Positions 12,870 through 23,590 of a stretch of 64,000 nucleotides of DNA are shown here, piece by piece. Source of the stretch: Pochonia chlamydosporia 170. Taxonomy: Eukaryota; Ascomycota; Sordariomycetes; Hypocreales; Clavicipitaceae. A program made the translations under genes and the position numbers. The notes under the pieces were generated by a model. That model was not told the origin of the DNA. It did no database searches and was given only the letters and a program-made list of their open reading frames with translations. The stretch's first letter is position 1, and each line of letters starts with the position of its first letter. The DNA lies in NCBI RefSeq assembly GCF_001653235.2, contig NC_035792.1:1054001-1118000 (forward strand), given 5' to 3'.

Positions 12870-13481
12870 CTAACCTCCAAATCCCCCCCTCGCCTTAGCA
12901 TCCTTCGCAACCCTCCCAATCAGCACCCTAGACTCACCAATCCTCACTGAGTGACCTCTCCTCCTCCCCCCACGTAACCGCTGCAGCAAAGCCTCCAAAA
13001 TCCCATCCTTCTTCGCCTCCTCCATACTAATCCTATGCTCATCCTTGAGCGTATAAGCCCGAAACGCTTCAAAGTCCCGCCACACCTCCACCTCCTTAGA
13101 TGTTCTCCGCGCATCAATCAAGTCCACTATATTGACGAGCGTCTTCTTCAACCGCCTCTTGCACTCTACCAGCGAGTCTTGCGGGGCGATGCCCACCTCC
13201 CGACATAGGGCTTGATGTCCTTCCAGGGTCACTTGCTCAGGGGACTTGGGAGTGTCCTGCGTTGAAGGAAAGTAGTGCGTTTTGATTTCCTCACGCATCG
13301 CTATGGTGCGCTCTTCGGTGTAGGTCTGGGAGCCGGGGATCCATTGTTGCGAGGAGGCGAGGCGGTTGAATTCGTCGTCGAATGAGGCGTCGGGGTTGGG
13401 CGTGAAGTTTTCGAATTTGGCGAAGTGGGATTGAGATTGGGGTGGAGGTGTAGGAGCTGGTGATTCCGTCTTGACGGGCAT
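12870..13481 (-). CDS. Conserved hypothetical protein (203 aa)
   Basis: Single-exon gene with an ATG at 13481. I do not recognise a named domain, but the composition looks like a genuine ascomycete protein. It has a proline-rich, disordered N-terminus (PAPTPPPQ), then FDDEFNRLASSQQWIPGSQ, a central helical segment LKKTLVNIVDLIDARR, an aromatic stretch VWRDFEAFRAYTL, and a basic Gly/Arg-rich tail (RLRGGRRRGH). There is no signal peptide and no membrane segment. The segment order, with an SQxW block followed by a charged helix, resembles widely annotated uncharacterised fungal proteins. The basic tail could suggest nucleic-acid contact, but that is speculation. Confidence 0.7.
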   Translation of the reverse strand: MPVKTESPAPTPPPQSQSHFAKFENFTPNPDASFDDEFNRLASSQQWIPGSQTYTEERTIAMREEIKTHYFPSTQDTPKSPEQVTLEGHQALCREVGIAPQDSLVECKRRLKKTLVNIVDLIDARRTSKEVEVWRDFEAFRAYTLKDEHRISMEEAKKDGILEALLQRLRGGRRRGHSVRIGESRVLIGRVAKDAKARGGFGG

Positions 13482-14062
13482 TCTTGTGGGTGTTGATTAG
13501 ATGAAGTGTATTGTGATGACTTCTGGAGGGCTAATTGGGTTCCGGGCACGGTTGAAGCTTGGGATGTTGATACAATGGCTCTCCTAACGTCTGGCCTACG
13601 AACACTACTCCGTAGAGCGTGTACAAATGCAGAAAGGGGGGAATGAACGGACATGATCTCATAGGTTGTGCAAAAGGCTGTGCAAAAAGCATGGTTAATT
13701 AGGTGGCGGCTTGGCCGTGGCACTCGACAGATTGGATTAATCTTATCTCAATTGTATATTTGATGCTACACAAGGTGGGCCAACAGCGTGCGTGAGTGAG
13801 CATTGAACGCGGCTTCATAAACACGCAAAAAACCTCAAGGCCATCCATCTCCGAAACCTAGCTTCATAATCCCCAGGCAGTGATATCACAGGATAATACT
13901 GCGACGCACGTCTCGCACTGTTAATTCTCATCAACCCGCAACACCACATCTGCATTCCCTAACTCTTAAGCGCCCAATTCGCGGGGTATCAATTGTATTC
14001 ATATCAATCTATCAAAGTCAACATTTCTGCGCCCACATCAAAGCTACACTCCAGCGACCAGT
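13482..14062. other. Intergenic region
   Basis: About 580 bp between two minus-strand genes. It holds the promoter of the 203-aa gene and the 3' end of the YbjQ-like gene. Nothing else was recognised. Confidence 0.4.
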
Positions 14063-14585
14063 CTATGCCTTCTTCTCCAGCTGCGGCGGAGACTTGACCC
14101 TCTCGTCAATCTTCTCCACAATACACGCCGTCCCGTACGCCGCCGTCTGCGCAAAGCCACCCATATCACCGGCATCAAACCGCAGGCAGATGATGGCATT
14201 GCCCCCTCGTTGCTTGCATTCCTCCACCACGCGACCAATCGAGTCGTTTCGGCACGAGTACAGCATCGACGTAAACCAGCGAAGTTCGCCACCAGCAAAG
14301 CTCTTGAGCACCATTCCAAGACTGGCCGCGAGATTTCGACTGCGCACTGTGATGCCGTAAACAGTCCCGAGCACTTGCACAATCCTATATCCAGGCAGGT
14401 CCATCATAGCTAAGAGACAAAGTATATTAGCCAACTGACACGTACATGTTTGATTCAACACCTGTGAAGCCAAAGACCGTACTGGTTGTGATGACGCCTT
14501 CCGTCTCAGTGAAGCAGTGTAGATCGGAGAGCTGAGGAGGGATATTGGCGACCTCCTCCGCTTGCTTTTCCTTGTGTCCAACCAT
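14063..14585 (-). CDS. YbjQ/UPF0145 (DUF74) family protein
   Basis: Two exons on the minus strand, 14585-14462 and 14409-14063, give 156 aa. The core shows the YbjQ pattern: EGVITTSTVF, then LPGYRIVQVLGTVYG and VTVRSRN-like ITVRSRN, GGELRWFT, CKQRGGNAIICLRFDAGD, and the terminal AYGTACIVEK. In bacteria this small domain forms pentamers and is annotated as a putative heavy-metal-binding protein; the fungal function is unknown. The protein is about 50 residues longer than the bacterial form because of charged extensions at both ends. The chosen donor is GTGTTG, which is weak. A better-looking GTACGT donor at 14421 paired with the same acceptor runs into a stop, or paired with a later TAG acceptor would delete LPGYR. 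The splice is therefore moderately certain. Confidence 0.78.
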
Positions 14586-17500
14586 CTTGAAGTTATTAGA
14601 GTAGTATAGGATTGCAGAAGTTGGTTTGGGCGGGCGACGTTTAGCGTATTAGGCGTTGGTGCTTGCTTTCTTTTGCACTCAGATGAGGGACGTTAAAAAC
14701 AAACTTGACTTGGGATTCAAAACTGTGATTAACTCCCCATGGGCTGCTGAGAGAAGCGCTTCCCTACTTATACTCAAAGGATAATCGGCACAGCATCTTG
14801 TCAAAGCCGTTATCCTCCTCGCTGCGTCTTGCCATTTCTGTCACTTTGTGGCTGATGATGCACGCCAAAGGCTGGAAGTGCGGTTCAGTGGAGTTGAACA
14901 GCTTCTTCTTTCACCAATCCGACCAATGGCCAGCCAATTGGTAGTACCGCCCGGAACCACTGTGGCCACCTTCCATGGGACGTCTGGAGGGAGCTGGGGT
15001 AAATCGTCACGTCTGGTGACGTTGTTAGCGACCGGTACGGCGGCTGAGCCCACGTATTCGTCGTATCAGAGCGAGACGGCTTCACGAGCCGTTCAAGTGG
15101 GGTCTCCGGCATCAAACAAGTGTTAGCCAGGAGAAAGTAATATGTGTGCCTAATTTGATGTCAAGCAGATCAGTCATCCCATCCCATCCCATCCCATGCG
15201 ATGCGATGCGATGTGATGCCCAACACGTTAAAGTCTTGGTTCTCCCTCGCCCATTCATCCTGGTTCCAGGTGGCGCCTGGATCAAACGCTGAAGAAGAGC
15301 TGTGACGACATCCGTGTCATTGCTCAACCCAAAGATACCAACACAGGCGGAGGGATCACGCGGTCCTAGCTGCACCTGGATAAGATTCCGGCTGTCGCTT
15401 TGGTCTCCTGGGTTGAGAATATTAAACCAACCAGACTTGGTCAGAGTTCCGCTGTATAACCCACGCGCTTCGTCAACGCACAACAACGGACTGGTTCTGG
15501 TTGCCTCATCTGGAGTAACCTCTCATGGCTTTCAAGGTCTAAGCATGGCGCAATACATCAGATCAAAGAGGCATTGTTGGGTTTCTTGCTTGTCAAAGTT
15601 TCCTCAACTCTCGAGTTGTTCCCTATTCGACAGAGGGCAGTCATCGGGAACGTTACAGCCTCTAGTTGGATGAAGCTTCAATCCAAGCAACTTTTGGTTG
15701 GGCATCGTTGTTCCAAGGCAATGACTCTGGTTGGGATTCGTGCATCCTGGGTTTGACACCAGGCGTGAAGCGCACCGTGATTTTCGGTGTCGGATCCCAA
15801 ACTCCCAGCCGCAACTTGGCCCAGAGCTATCAACTTTGTTCACAACTGCTCGAGCGCCAAGACTCGCTAGGCAAGCCCAGTCAACCTGGTCGTCTTTTGC
15901 TCGAAGGCGACGGAAAATTTCGTCCTCTAAACGACATTTGGTCAACCAACGGAGATTTCTTTCTTCTCGCTGATTGAACAACCCCAAGACGTGTCAGTCC
16001 TTCCCGATCGGAACCCAGCAAGCGCCCTGCATGGTGCATGGTGGGATGGTCTCCCTGCCCAAGGGTCATTGCCATGGTCACCAATCGATTTGATGACAGC
16101 CTCAAACTTTGGATTCATTGAACACGGAAGTATTTAGCTGTTCAATACTCACCGCCAGTTTTTGTCCGTTTCCTTTCGAGCAAAATTGCCGCTGTTCCAT
16201 CCATTTCCTCGGACTGAGTTCTTCGAAGGCGACCAAGCTATGCACATGAGCTGGCTGTTTGCCTTTTTCCAAACCCAACCGATCCAGGCCTGAAATGGAT
16301 CGGGATGCTAACAGGATATTTGAAGATGCGGCTCGGGAAATGTGGATGAAATGTACGGAACGGGCGGGACTGATTGTCGGTGACAGCAGCGGCCACCGAC
16401 TCTCCGAAACTATCACCAACCCGCCAGTCGAGTCGCTCCGTCGTGATCTCTCGTTGTCTGTGTCTAAGCAGGTTGTTTTCTCGTGCATCTTGATGTTTCA
16501 GGATAATTTCGGTGACTGTGGCTACCCTTCAACCCTTGTCTGGCACTTGTTGGCCACGATGGTGCCACTCAATCCGAGAAACATGGAGCCAATGGTGTGC
16601 ATAGAGACAATGGCTGCGCCACTTCCGAGCACCACGTTGTGAGCACGTCGTGACGACAAAAGTGCTGAGAGTCGAATGTGGTGGTGTTTGTGCAGAGCAC
16701 GGAGGGCAGAGGGCAGGATCAATTGATGCGTGTGGAAGACATTCTGCTCATCCAGATGCAGTGCGGTGCGTTCAGGCTTGCGTCTCGTCAAGTCTGTATC
16801 TGTCATGGCCAGTCTCATCATCAGTGCCCAATGCTTCAAACACCAGACCATTTTCACAATGGATGTTCTTTCCGCCCGAGGGTGGATTTGCACCTTCAAT
16901 GTTCCTTCCTGACTTCAACATCACTCACTTATGCCACTGGTTAGTCTAATAGCTTAGAGCCTTGCTCTCACCAGTTATCCCATCCCGCATCTTGGTGTGG
17001 CTCGTTCCTTCCTTGCGCCGCATTAGGCCCCGCTGCTCCAGCCAGTCTTTCCCTGTTCTGCTCCTCCAGTTGTCGAGTGGCCCCGTCTCCCCAAGCTGGA
17101 GCATCACCACCATCACCATCACCGCACATCACCGCCCTCAGCCCCAGACGTGCTCTGCTCCTGTACATATGCCAATCTCACACCGCTTTCAATTCATGTA
17201 AATTGATTTGCTCATGGCTGTCTGCACCGATGAACGACTGCAACTCAACTGCTCTGCCACCGCAACCACAATGGACACGATCACCACCGCTGTGTTGCTG
17301 AAACCAGTGCCAACAGACATGCTCTGGCGACCCGAGAATCGGGAGGCATGCATGGTGATTCTTTGAGCTGTTGTCATATCAAGTCTAGTCATGGACTTGG
17401 GGTCAAGTGGCGTTCATTGTCTCTCTAACTGATTTGCTTTGGATGGAGGCTAAGCTGCACCAACACAGGTCTTCCGACTCCACCGACACCGAAAAGTACT

Positions 17501-17911
17501 CCGTCTCCTGTGCATGTCCAGGCCCATTGCCTCTGCGATTCAACCAGCTCAGAAGTGCGGGAGGTGCCTGATACCAACAAGCCGTAGCCGGCATGCTTTG
17601 GGAAGAAGGCTGCGAGCACCAGCAATAAAACGAACCCAATCTGACATCGGCGCAACGTCACAACTTTTCCACCTGCTCCAGCCTCTCAAAAACTCAAATC
17701 AACTCCCCTTCCTTCACCCATTTGTTTTCTTTTCTTGTTTTTTTCTCTGCTATATGTCTTTTCTCCTTCGAGTTGTTGCATTGATTTGTGACAGGACATT
17801 CGAAAGCAGGACTTACACCACCAATCGGACAAATCCACAGTCGACCTGCCCCATATTTGAACGAGCCTCCCACCAAAGTAAATATCCGTCTTGACTCTCG
17901 AACCTGTGACT
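14586..17911. other. Long gene-free spacer upstream of a Zn2Cys6 gene
   Basis: About 3.3 kb without a supported gene on either strand. The open frames found here look random: no family resemblance, and many rely on non-ATG starts. A pentamer array lies at 15176-15220. The right part, with CT-rich segments and CACCATCACCATCACC near 17105, probably includes the promoter and 5' leader of the transcription factor. A non-coding transcript cannot be ruled out from sequence alone. Confidence 0.45.
15176..15220. repeat. Pentamer tandem repeat, ATCCC/ATGCG composite
   Basis: Nine in-phase pentamers: ATCCC x4, then ATGCG x3, ATGTG and ATGCC. The conserved AT with a changing three-base tail suggests one array that has diverged in blocks. 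Confidence 0.9.
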
Positions 17912-20325
17912 ATGAGCTACGGAAACGGTGCAGCTGAAGGAAACAACCAATTCAATTTCAACCTGCTTGCCGGCCTCGAATGTGATCCCACTGCTATTCC
18001 TCTGGCCGCACGCCAGAATGAAGATGGTGGCAGCGAACAAGACTGCTTGACACCACATACCGCCAGCAACACTGCCTTTGAGCTTCAACCGTCTACCACT
18101 GTGGGCTCGCCAACTCAAACACAACTTCATCCAGATATTGCATTGGACTTGCAACAACCCGGGTCGCGCTTATATTTTGCTAAGCAATTGACAGATGGCG
18201 TTACTCAAGTATTTCCCAATAACTTGAGCCACATTCCTTATCGACACCAAGACGCCTTCATCCCTCAGGCGGAGCTCTTGCTTGCGAGCTCTCCATTTCA
18301 CCTACCACACCAACCACCACCACACCAGGCCCAATCTACCGACATCAACTATGTTGGTCGGGATTGTTTTCTACGAGCGGGTCCTGCTGTTGGACAAACG
18401 GCAGCTGTCAACGACGAACCGTTTTTAGATCCCAATCTACTGTCACACAATACGCTTTCCGAGGTGCCGCCCTGCAATGTTCAAATTAGCTCCGGTTCGC
18501 AATTGAACGCTCAAGCGCCCGCCTTCCATCCGCACCAACCTCTGAGAGATTTCGAACACCCAGCAGCACAAGATATTACATGGGACGCATCGACGGGTAA
18601 TTTTTTGCAAGGCAATGTAAATGAACAGAACATCCCACCTCACATCCCTGCTATCACCTTCTCCGGGCCAGAAAGCAACGAGTATAGTGGCGGCGAGCCT
18701 CAACAGACCACTACACCCAACTGCTACAGCGCTCTAGCATTCTCTCTGGGCCCTCTCACACAGCCCTCGACTTACACTGAGACAATCGACACTGGGTCTC
18801 ATTTCTGGACAGAATTTGGCAGCCCGGCATCAGCTTCCGCATATTCTCCACTATCTACATCAATTAGCTGGCCTGCCTCTCAGCACGAATATCCTATATC
18901 CAACCCAACGCCCTCAACCTTTAGCGGACCCTCTCGTAGAGGTGCCGTACCACTATCTCGTTCAACGTCTGCCCGCACCAGCGCTAGTCACGAAACGAAT
19001 GAATCAGGGCCACGGAGGGGCCGGCGCACAGGTCCAATGGACCCTACAAGGAACAAGCAGGCTCAAATTTCTAGATCGCAAAAGCTCGTTTGTGCGATTT
19101 GTAAATTCCGAAAAGTTAAGGTTTGTGTTTTGCCATGGTTTGCAGTGCTTAATTGTCCCAAAGATACTAACTGGCTTTCCACAGTGTGACAGGAAAGAGG
19201 TTAGAGGTATCTGTGGCGAATGCAAGAAGAGTGGTAAGCCATGTGTTAGCCACTTCTTCTTCCGTGACCTCAGTGATCTACCCGAGTTTCATTTTGGTGA
19301 GTCGTCTACGTCTTCAAAGGAGAAGGGAAGCCCTGTAGCTCATACTATTATATGCAGGGCAATTCTTGATAAATTCAGCCGTCATTCCGGACGTGCTCAA
19401 GCCTCTCTTGACCCACACGGTAGACTTCACAGGAATCCAAAACTGCTTAGACATCTTCAGTCAAACCCATAATATTCGTATTAAAGGTGACGGCGGAGTG
19501 TGGTTTGACCTGGACTTAGCCGCATGGCAACAGGGTTGGGCGGAAGAAAAAGTTGAATACGACACCTGGGGCTGTCCTTGCACTGTAGATGACTTCGTCA
19601 CCAGCAAACAAAGATGGCAAGACATCAAGCGATGGCGGGATCTTCTGGTAGTATCAAGCCCACACCAAGGGAACTGGGACGACCCATTAGAGGCCCTCAA
19701 CGTCCTCAACAAGATGTCAGGTTGCATGACATTTTTTCTAATTCCCAAATCAGAAGTAGTTGGGCCTGCAATTGGATACGAAACCCTCGACCTTCAGAAT
19801 AACTCGCACGAGATATTGATTTTCGTCGCGATGCTCACTTTTGAACGAGTTCGGCATCAAATGCAGCTTCGCGCCTATAGCGCCTTGGAACAGAGGCTGA
19901 GTTGGGGATTCCCTCGCAATATCAGAGCGACCGAAAACGCCAAGACTGTGAGAATCCTGGGTCACATTTTACTCTCGCTGCGCCGTTGTATTGCAACGTG
20001 CAAAGCGACTCGAAATTGGAAAACCTTTCACCATGGTCCGCTGGCCGAACACCTAGGTCAGTGGGGGCAGGCGAACTTTGAACCTCCTGCCGTAAGGCGT
20101 GTGGTAGTGTTTTGCTTCCAACTCTATGTTCATTTTTTCGAGCGTTATAGTAAAATGAGCCCGGATGCGAAGCAGTGTTATCGACAGGATGGACCACAGT
20201 ATATCATACATCCCTATACGAGAATTGTTACGAGAGAATACCCCCCGACGGACACGGACGGAAGCAAAGACGCTTTCAACGATTGGATGAAAGAAGCCGA
20301 CTGGCCGTTTCGATTACTTGGATGA
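17912..20325 (+). CDS. Zn2Cys6 transcription factor with central zinc cluster
   Basis: Likely nuclear DNA-binding regulator. Exons are 17912-19120, 19185-19296 and 19358-20325 (762 aa). The first intron has a textbook TACTAAC branch and splits the zinc cluster right after KFRKVK, a common intron position in this family. The cluster is C-x2-C-x6-C-x8-C-x2-C-x6-C with Cys 394, 397, 404, 413, 416 and 423 (CAICKFRKVK then CDRKEVRGICGECKKSGKPC). Unusually it sits mid-protein after about 390 residues rich in Gln, Ser, Pro and Asn. A basic stretch, RRGRRTGPMDPTRNKQ, precedes it. The C-terminal half (WFDLDLAAWQQGW, DTWGCPC, FFLIPKSEV) resembles uncharacterised hypocrealean regulators, and no fungal_trans domain is obvious. 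The start is ATG 17912; a TTG seven codons upstream was not used. Targets are unknown. Confidence 0.88.
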
Positions 20326-21070
20326 ATCTAGAGATGATTTATATGTATGTTGTACGCTTTCAATGGCGGGTTTCAAGAGTCGCTGTACGATGATGGCAGA
20401 ATTGTCACATTTCCGGACCGGAGATCAGGGAAAGAGGTATACAGGCTCACGCCAGCATGATTGGGTGGCATAGCATTGCAATTTTATATATCCAGTATAG
20501 CAATGATCAAATTAGAGGTAGACAGATGTAAGAGGTAGCTGTGTACAATGTCATGCATTGGAGAGAGGCGTTTGTTCGCTGTTTTCATTGCAAAACTATA
20601 TCTCAGATTGACGATATCTGTACACAATGAATTCACCCGCATCAACAAACAGCATAGGCAAAACAAACGAAAACCACCGCCACATCGGGTACCCACCCCA
20701 ACATAACCATTCTTTGGATGCCAGGTAGACAAGGTCCAGTGTTTCCCCAACCTCCATGTGGTCGGGTTTGAACGCGCCCAACCACAAACAATGGGAGAAG
20801 GAATAACTCGAGGTTTCCTTTCAATCTCTCTCAACCCTGCAAATCATGTAGTTCCCCTGCTATTCGTCAAATCCCTCGGCAAATCATGTCTCTGCCGGTA
20901 TCACCTGCCAGACTCCCGTACTCCTTCATGCATTTTTGTCATGACCGGTAGTGAAGTATTCCGCGCGACTAGTTGATTGTCTGCGGTATTTTGTAGATTT
21001 TGTGATGGTATTTTTTCCACTTCTGTTTCGTCGACCCCTTAATTGTATTATTTCGGATAATTTTACAAAT
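20326..21070. other. Convergent intergenic region
   Basis: About 745 bp between the transcription factor stop and the ISU1 stop, transcribed toward each other. It should hold both 3' ends. No gene was recognised. Confidence 0.4.
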
Positions 21071-21891
21071 TTAAGCAGCTTGCTGCATAGTCTCTCGAAT
21101 CGTCTTGGCGGTGCCAGCCAGATCGGTGATCTTGGCCTTGGGGTTCTTGCCGTGGTAGTCGGCGATGGCGGCCTTGATAGCGTCTTCGGCAAGCATGGAG
21201 CAGTGGACTTCAAAGAGGTTAGACTTGTGGTTCTAACAGTCTACCAGGTTAGAATCTGTGGGTGGAGTTGAGACTTACGCTTCACGGGGGGTAGGCAGAG
21301 TTCCTTTGAAATATCGACGTTCTTGATCTTGGAAGCGTCCTCCACTAGATTGTTGGTCAGTAATCTGTATCTCCCATTGCCCGAATCGGCATGCCGATTC
21401 GAGCGCGGCAAAACATCATCGGGTTGTCCATCACAGACTCGGATACAACTCACATCGCATCCCCTTTACCAGTTCAGTCAAATAGCTCGAGCTGGCGATT
21501 GCGGAACCGCATCCAAACGTCTTGAACTTGGCATCGGTAATAGTGCCCGTAGCCTCATCTACTCGAATCTGCAGCTTCATGACGTCGCCGCATGCAGGAG
21601 CGCCGACGAGTCCAGTGCCGACAGCGGGGTCCTTCTTGTCCATGGAACCCGGGTTTCGGGGTCTGCTATAATGGTCGAGCAGTGCAAAACGACAGATGTT
21701 AGCGGAATGCACGAGGAAATACAAGGCATAGTTCGAAATGAAATAATGTTGCCACGCGATGACGCATTATCCCAGGGAAACTTATCTTTATCATGGTAGA
21801 ATCGTCGACCAGCCATTTGGGGAGCGACCGCAGCGGCGATGGGCGAGGGCATGGCCCGGATTGTGCGGAACGGCGCTCTTAATGAAAACAT
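21071..21891 (-). CDS. ISU1: Mitochondrial iron-sulfur cluster scaffold ISU1 (IscU family)
   Basis: Scaffold on which [2Fe-2S] clusters are built in the mitochondrial matrix with Nfs1, frataxin and ferredoxin. Exons on the minus strand are 21891-21786, 21681-21454, 21344-21279 and 21207-21071 (178 aa). Residues 1 to about 30 are Arg/Ala-rich without acids, a typical matrix presequence. The mature part starts at FYHDKVLDHYSRPRN and has ligands Cys66 (GAPACGD), Cys93 (FGCGSA) and Cys136 (HCSMLAED), plus LPPVK (129-133), the Hsp70 (Ssq1) binding motif. Intron 1 (21785-21682) fits only as an AT-AC intron: ATAAGT at the 5' end, CTAAC, then GCAC. A GT-AG alternative also keeps frame but replaces VLDHYS and is considered less likely. 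It is divergent from the dipeptidyl aminopeptidase gene. Confidence 0.93.
21682..21785 (-). other. AT-AC intron in ISU1
   Basis: This 104-nt intron begins ATAAGTTTCC on the minus strand. It ends GCTAACATCTGTCGTTTTGCAC, given here as the branch GCTAAC and the end TTTTGCAC. Removing it joins AAAG to TGCTCGACC and restores Y-H-D-K-V-L-D-H-Y, the family consensus. The ATAAGT start is the U2-type AT-AC form rather than the U12 ATATCC form. This is sequence evidence only; no transcript was available. Confidence 0.8.
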
Positions 21892-23590
21892 TTTGATTGT
21901 GATATATGTGTGCGATGCGTTCGACTGCGATGATCGATGGCGCAACAGGTGAGTTGTTGTGTGTGTTGAGAGAAGTTGAAAATAAGAGGAAAGAGATTAA
22001 TTGGAGCGATTATGAAGGTGGCGACGCCGGACGGAGCAAAGGTCCATGTGTGTGGTGGACAAGTTTAGTGAGCACAAGCCAAGCACAGCAGCGCAACACA
22101 CAGCGAGATTGATAAAAAAACGCCGAGCAAGTCCGGACACCGGCTTTCGTCGACCGTGGTGACCAATCATGTGGCAAGGAAAACTAAAAAGCCGACGCTG
22201 GGGAAGGCGCGAGTCAAAAAATGGCTTGTGTCATACGGTATTAATCGCACTGTATGATTTCACGATAATGCAGGCCGTCGAAACAGTGCGGGTATGACCT
22301 AAGTTTACGCAACTAGCAGGTTTTGAGATTATCTGTCTGGGGGAAGGAGCCAGTACCCAGCACCAATGGCAAGGGCGCGACAGTCAGGCAGGTATTGTGC
22401 AGGAATAAGGCAGTACGTAAGAGAGGAGGACTTGCTCTCGATACGCTTCGTATGTACGACCAAGCGTCCGATTCGGCATGAGGGAGCGGACAGTTTGTTC
22501 ATGCCGCTCCATGGTTACTTGGTGTTTGGTCGGAGTAATGCGCCGTTATGCATTTGATGGACGAATATTGAGCTGTTGATAAGGAGCCATGGAAAGTCTT
22601 TCTTAGCTTTTGCATGCATTTTCTGGTATGGATTCTTGGGCTCCATCACATCACAAGGAGTGCAGATTATGAGATGTGCATCTGCAGGTTTGAGCGGCGT
22701 TTATCGGGCCCAAAGGATATGCGCTTATCTGCGGTCCACTCCGGTCTCCGGCCTACCCTTGACTTGGGTGGTGAGAACAGAGCGGTTGGTTCCGATTGAA
22801 GGTATGTATAATCACGTGTGGTGGTGATGTACTTGAGTTGACTGTTTGATTTTAGATGTTTACGAGTTCATTTAGAATGTAAGAAAGCAGCCGTATATTT
22901 GATGGGCTGTGGTGGTGGAATGTCAAGTCCGGCGTAACACCCTGCAACTTCCTAGCTCTCAACCATCTGAGACGAGGATACCTGCACCCAGAACTACATT
23001 TGTACTATGACAGCAGCCTTGAAACTATGTGACGATGTGTCCATGCTGAGAAAGGACGAGCATAGCTGTCAAGTTCAAGAACATGACTGTCGCAGAACAA
23101 GCATCTTGTGCATGACTCCTTACTGTGTCCTGAAGCACCAGACCAGGTGGTGACATCTACCTACTAGGTACTCCGTAGGTAGTTTGTTGGACGACGCCAC
23201 AGCACTGCGCCACATCAGCTATTGAGAGCTCAAAGAGGATAAGACAACTACAGCACATGCCTTGAGCCGCGCCTAGAGCCACGTATTGTTGGTATCTCTG
23301 AATAAGACTCAAGCAAACAGTTACATCTCATATCCGCATCCTCCGTACTCCGTACAGCCTGCGCAATCGCCATAATTGCCGTCTCGCGCCGCCAAAAAAA
23401 AAAAAAAAACATGGTGCCATCGCCAATGTGAGAAGCGATTCCAAACTTGGAACTTGACAGCCAAAGTCCATCCATCCAACAACCTACAGCTACTGTCTCA
23501 CCCACTCACTCGCCCTCTTGTGGATTAGCCACGTCGCCAATCCTCCCTTTGGCTTTTGGTTACCTGTGCTATTGAATTTGCCAGTTTACC
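21892..23590. other. Divergent promoter region, ISU1 / dipeptidyl aminopeptidase
   Basis: About 1.7 kb between two divergently transcribed genes. It has no supported gene. It contains an A16 run at 23394-23409 close to the dipeptidyl aminopeptidase start, and a CTACCTACTAGGTACTCCGTAGGTAG segment around 23156-23182 that forms an imperfect palindrome. Confidence 0.45.
23394..23409. repeat. Poly(A) tract, 16 nt
   Basis: Sixteen consecutive A residues about 180 bp upstream of the dipeptidyl aminopeptidase start codon. Such tracts often act as nucleosome-excluding promoter elements in fungi; that role here is inference. Confidence 0.9.

Noticed and set aside
21667..21781. GT-AG reading of ISU1 intron 1
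   Set aside because: It keeps frame but removes VLDHYS, which is conserved across the family; the AT-AC reading restores it exactly.
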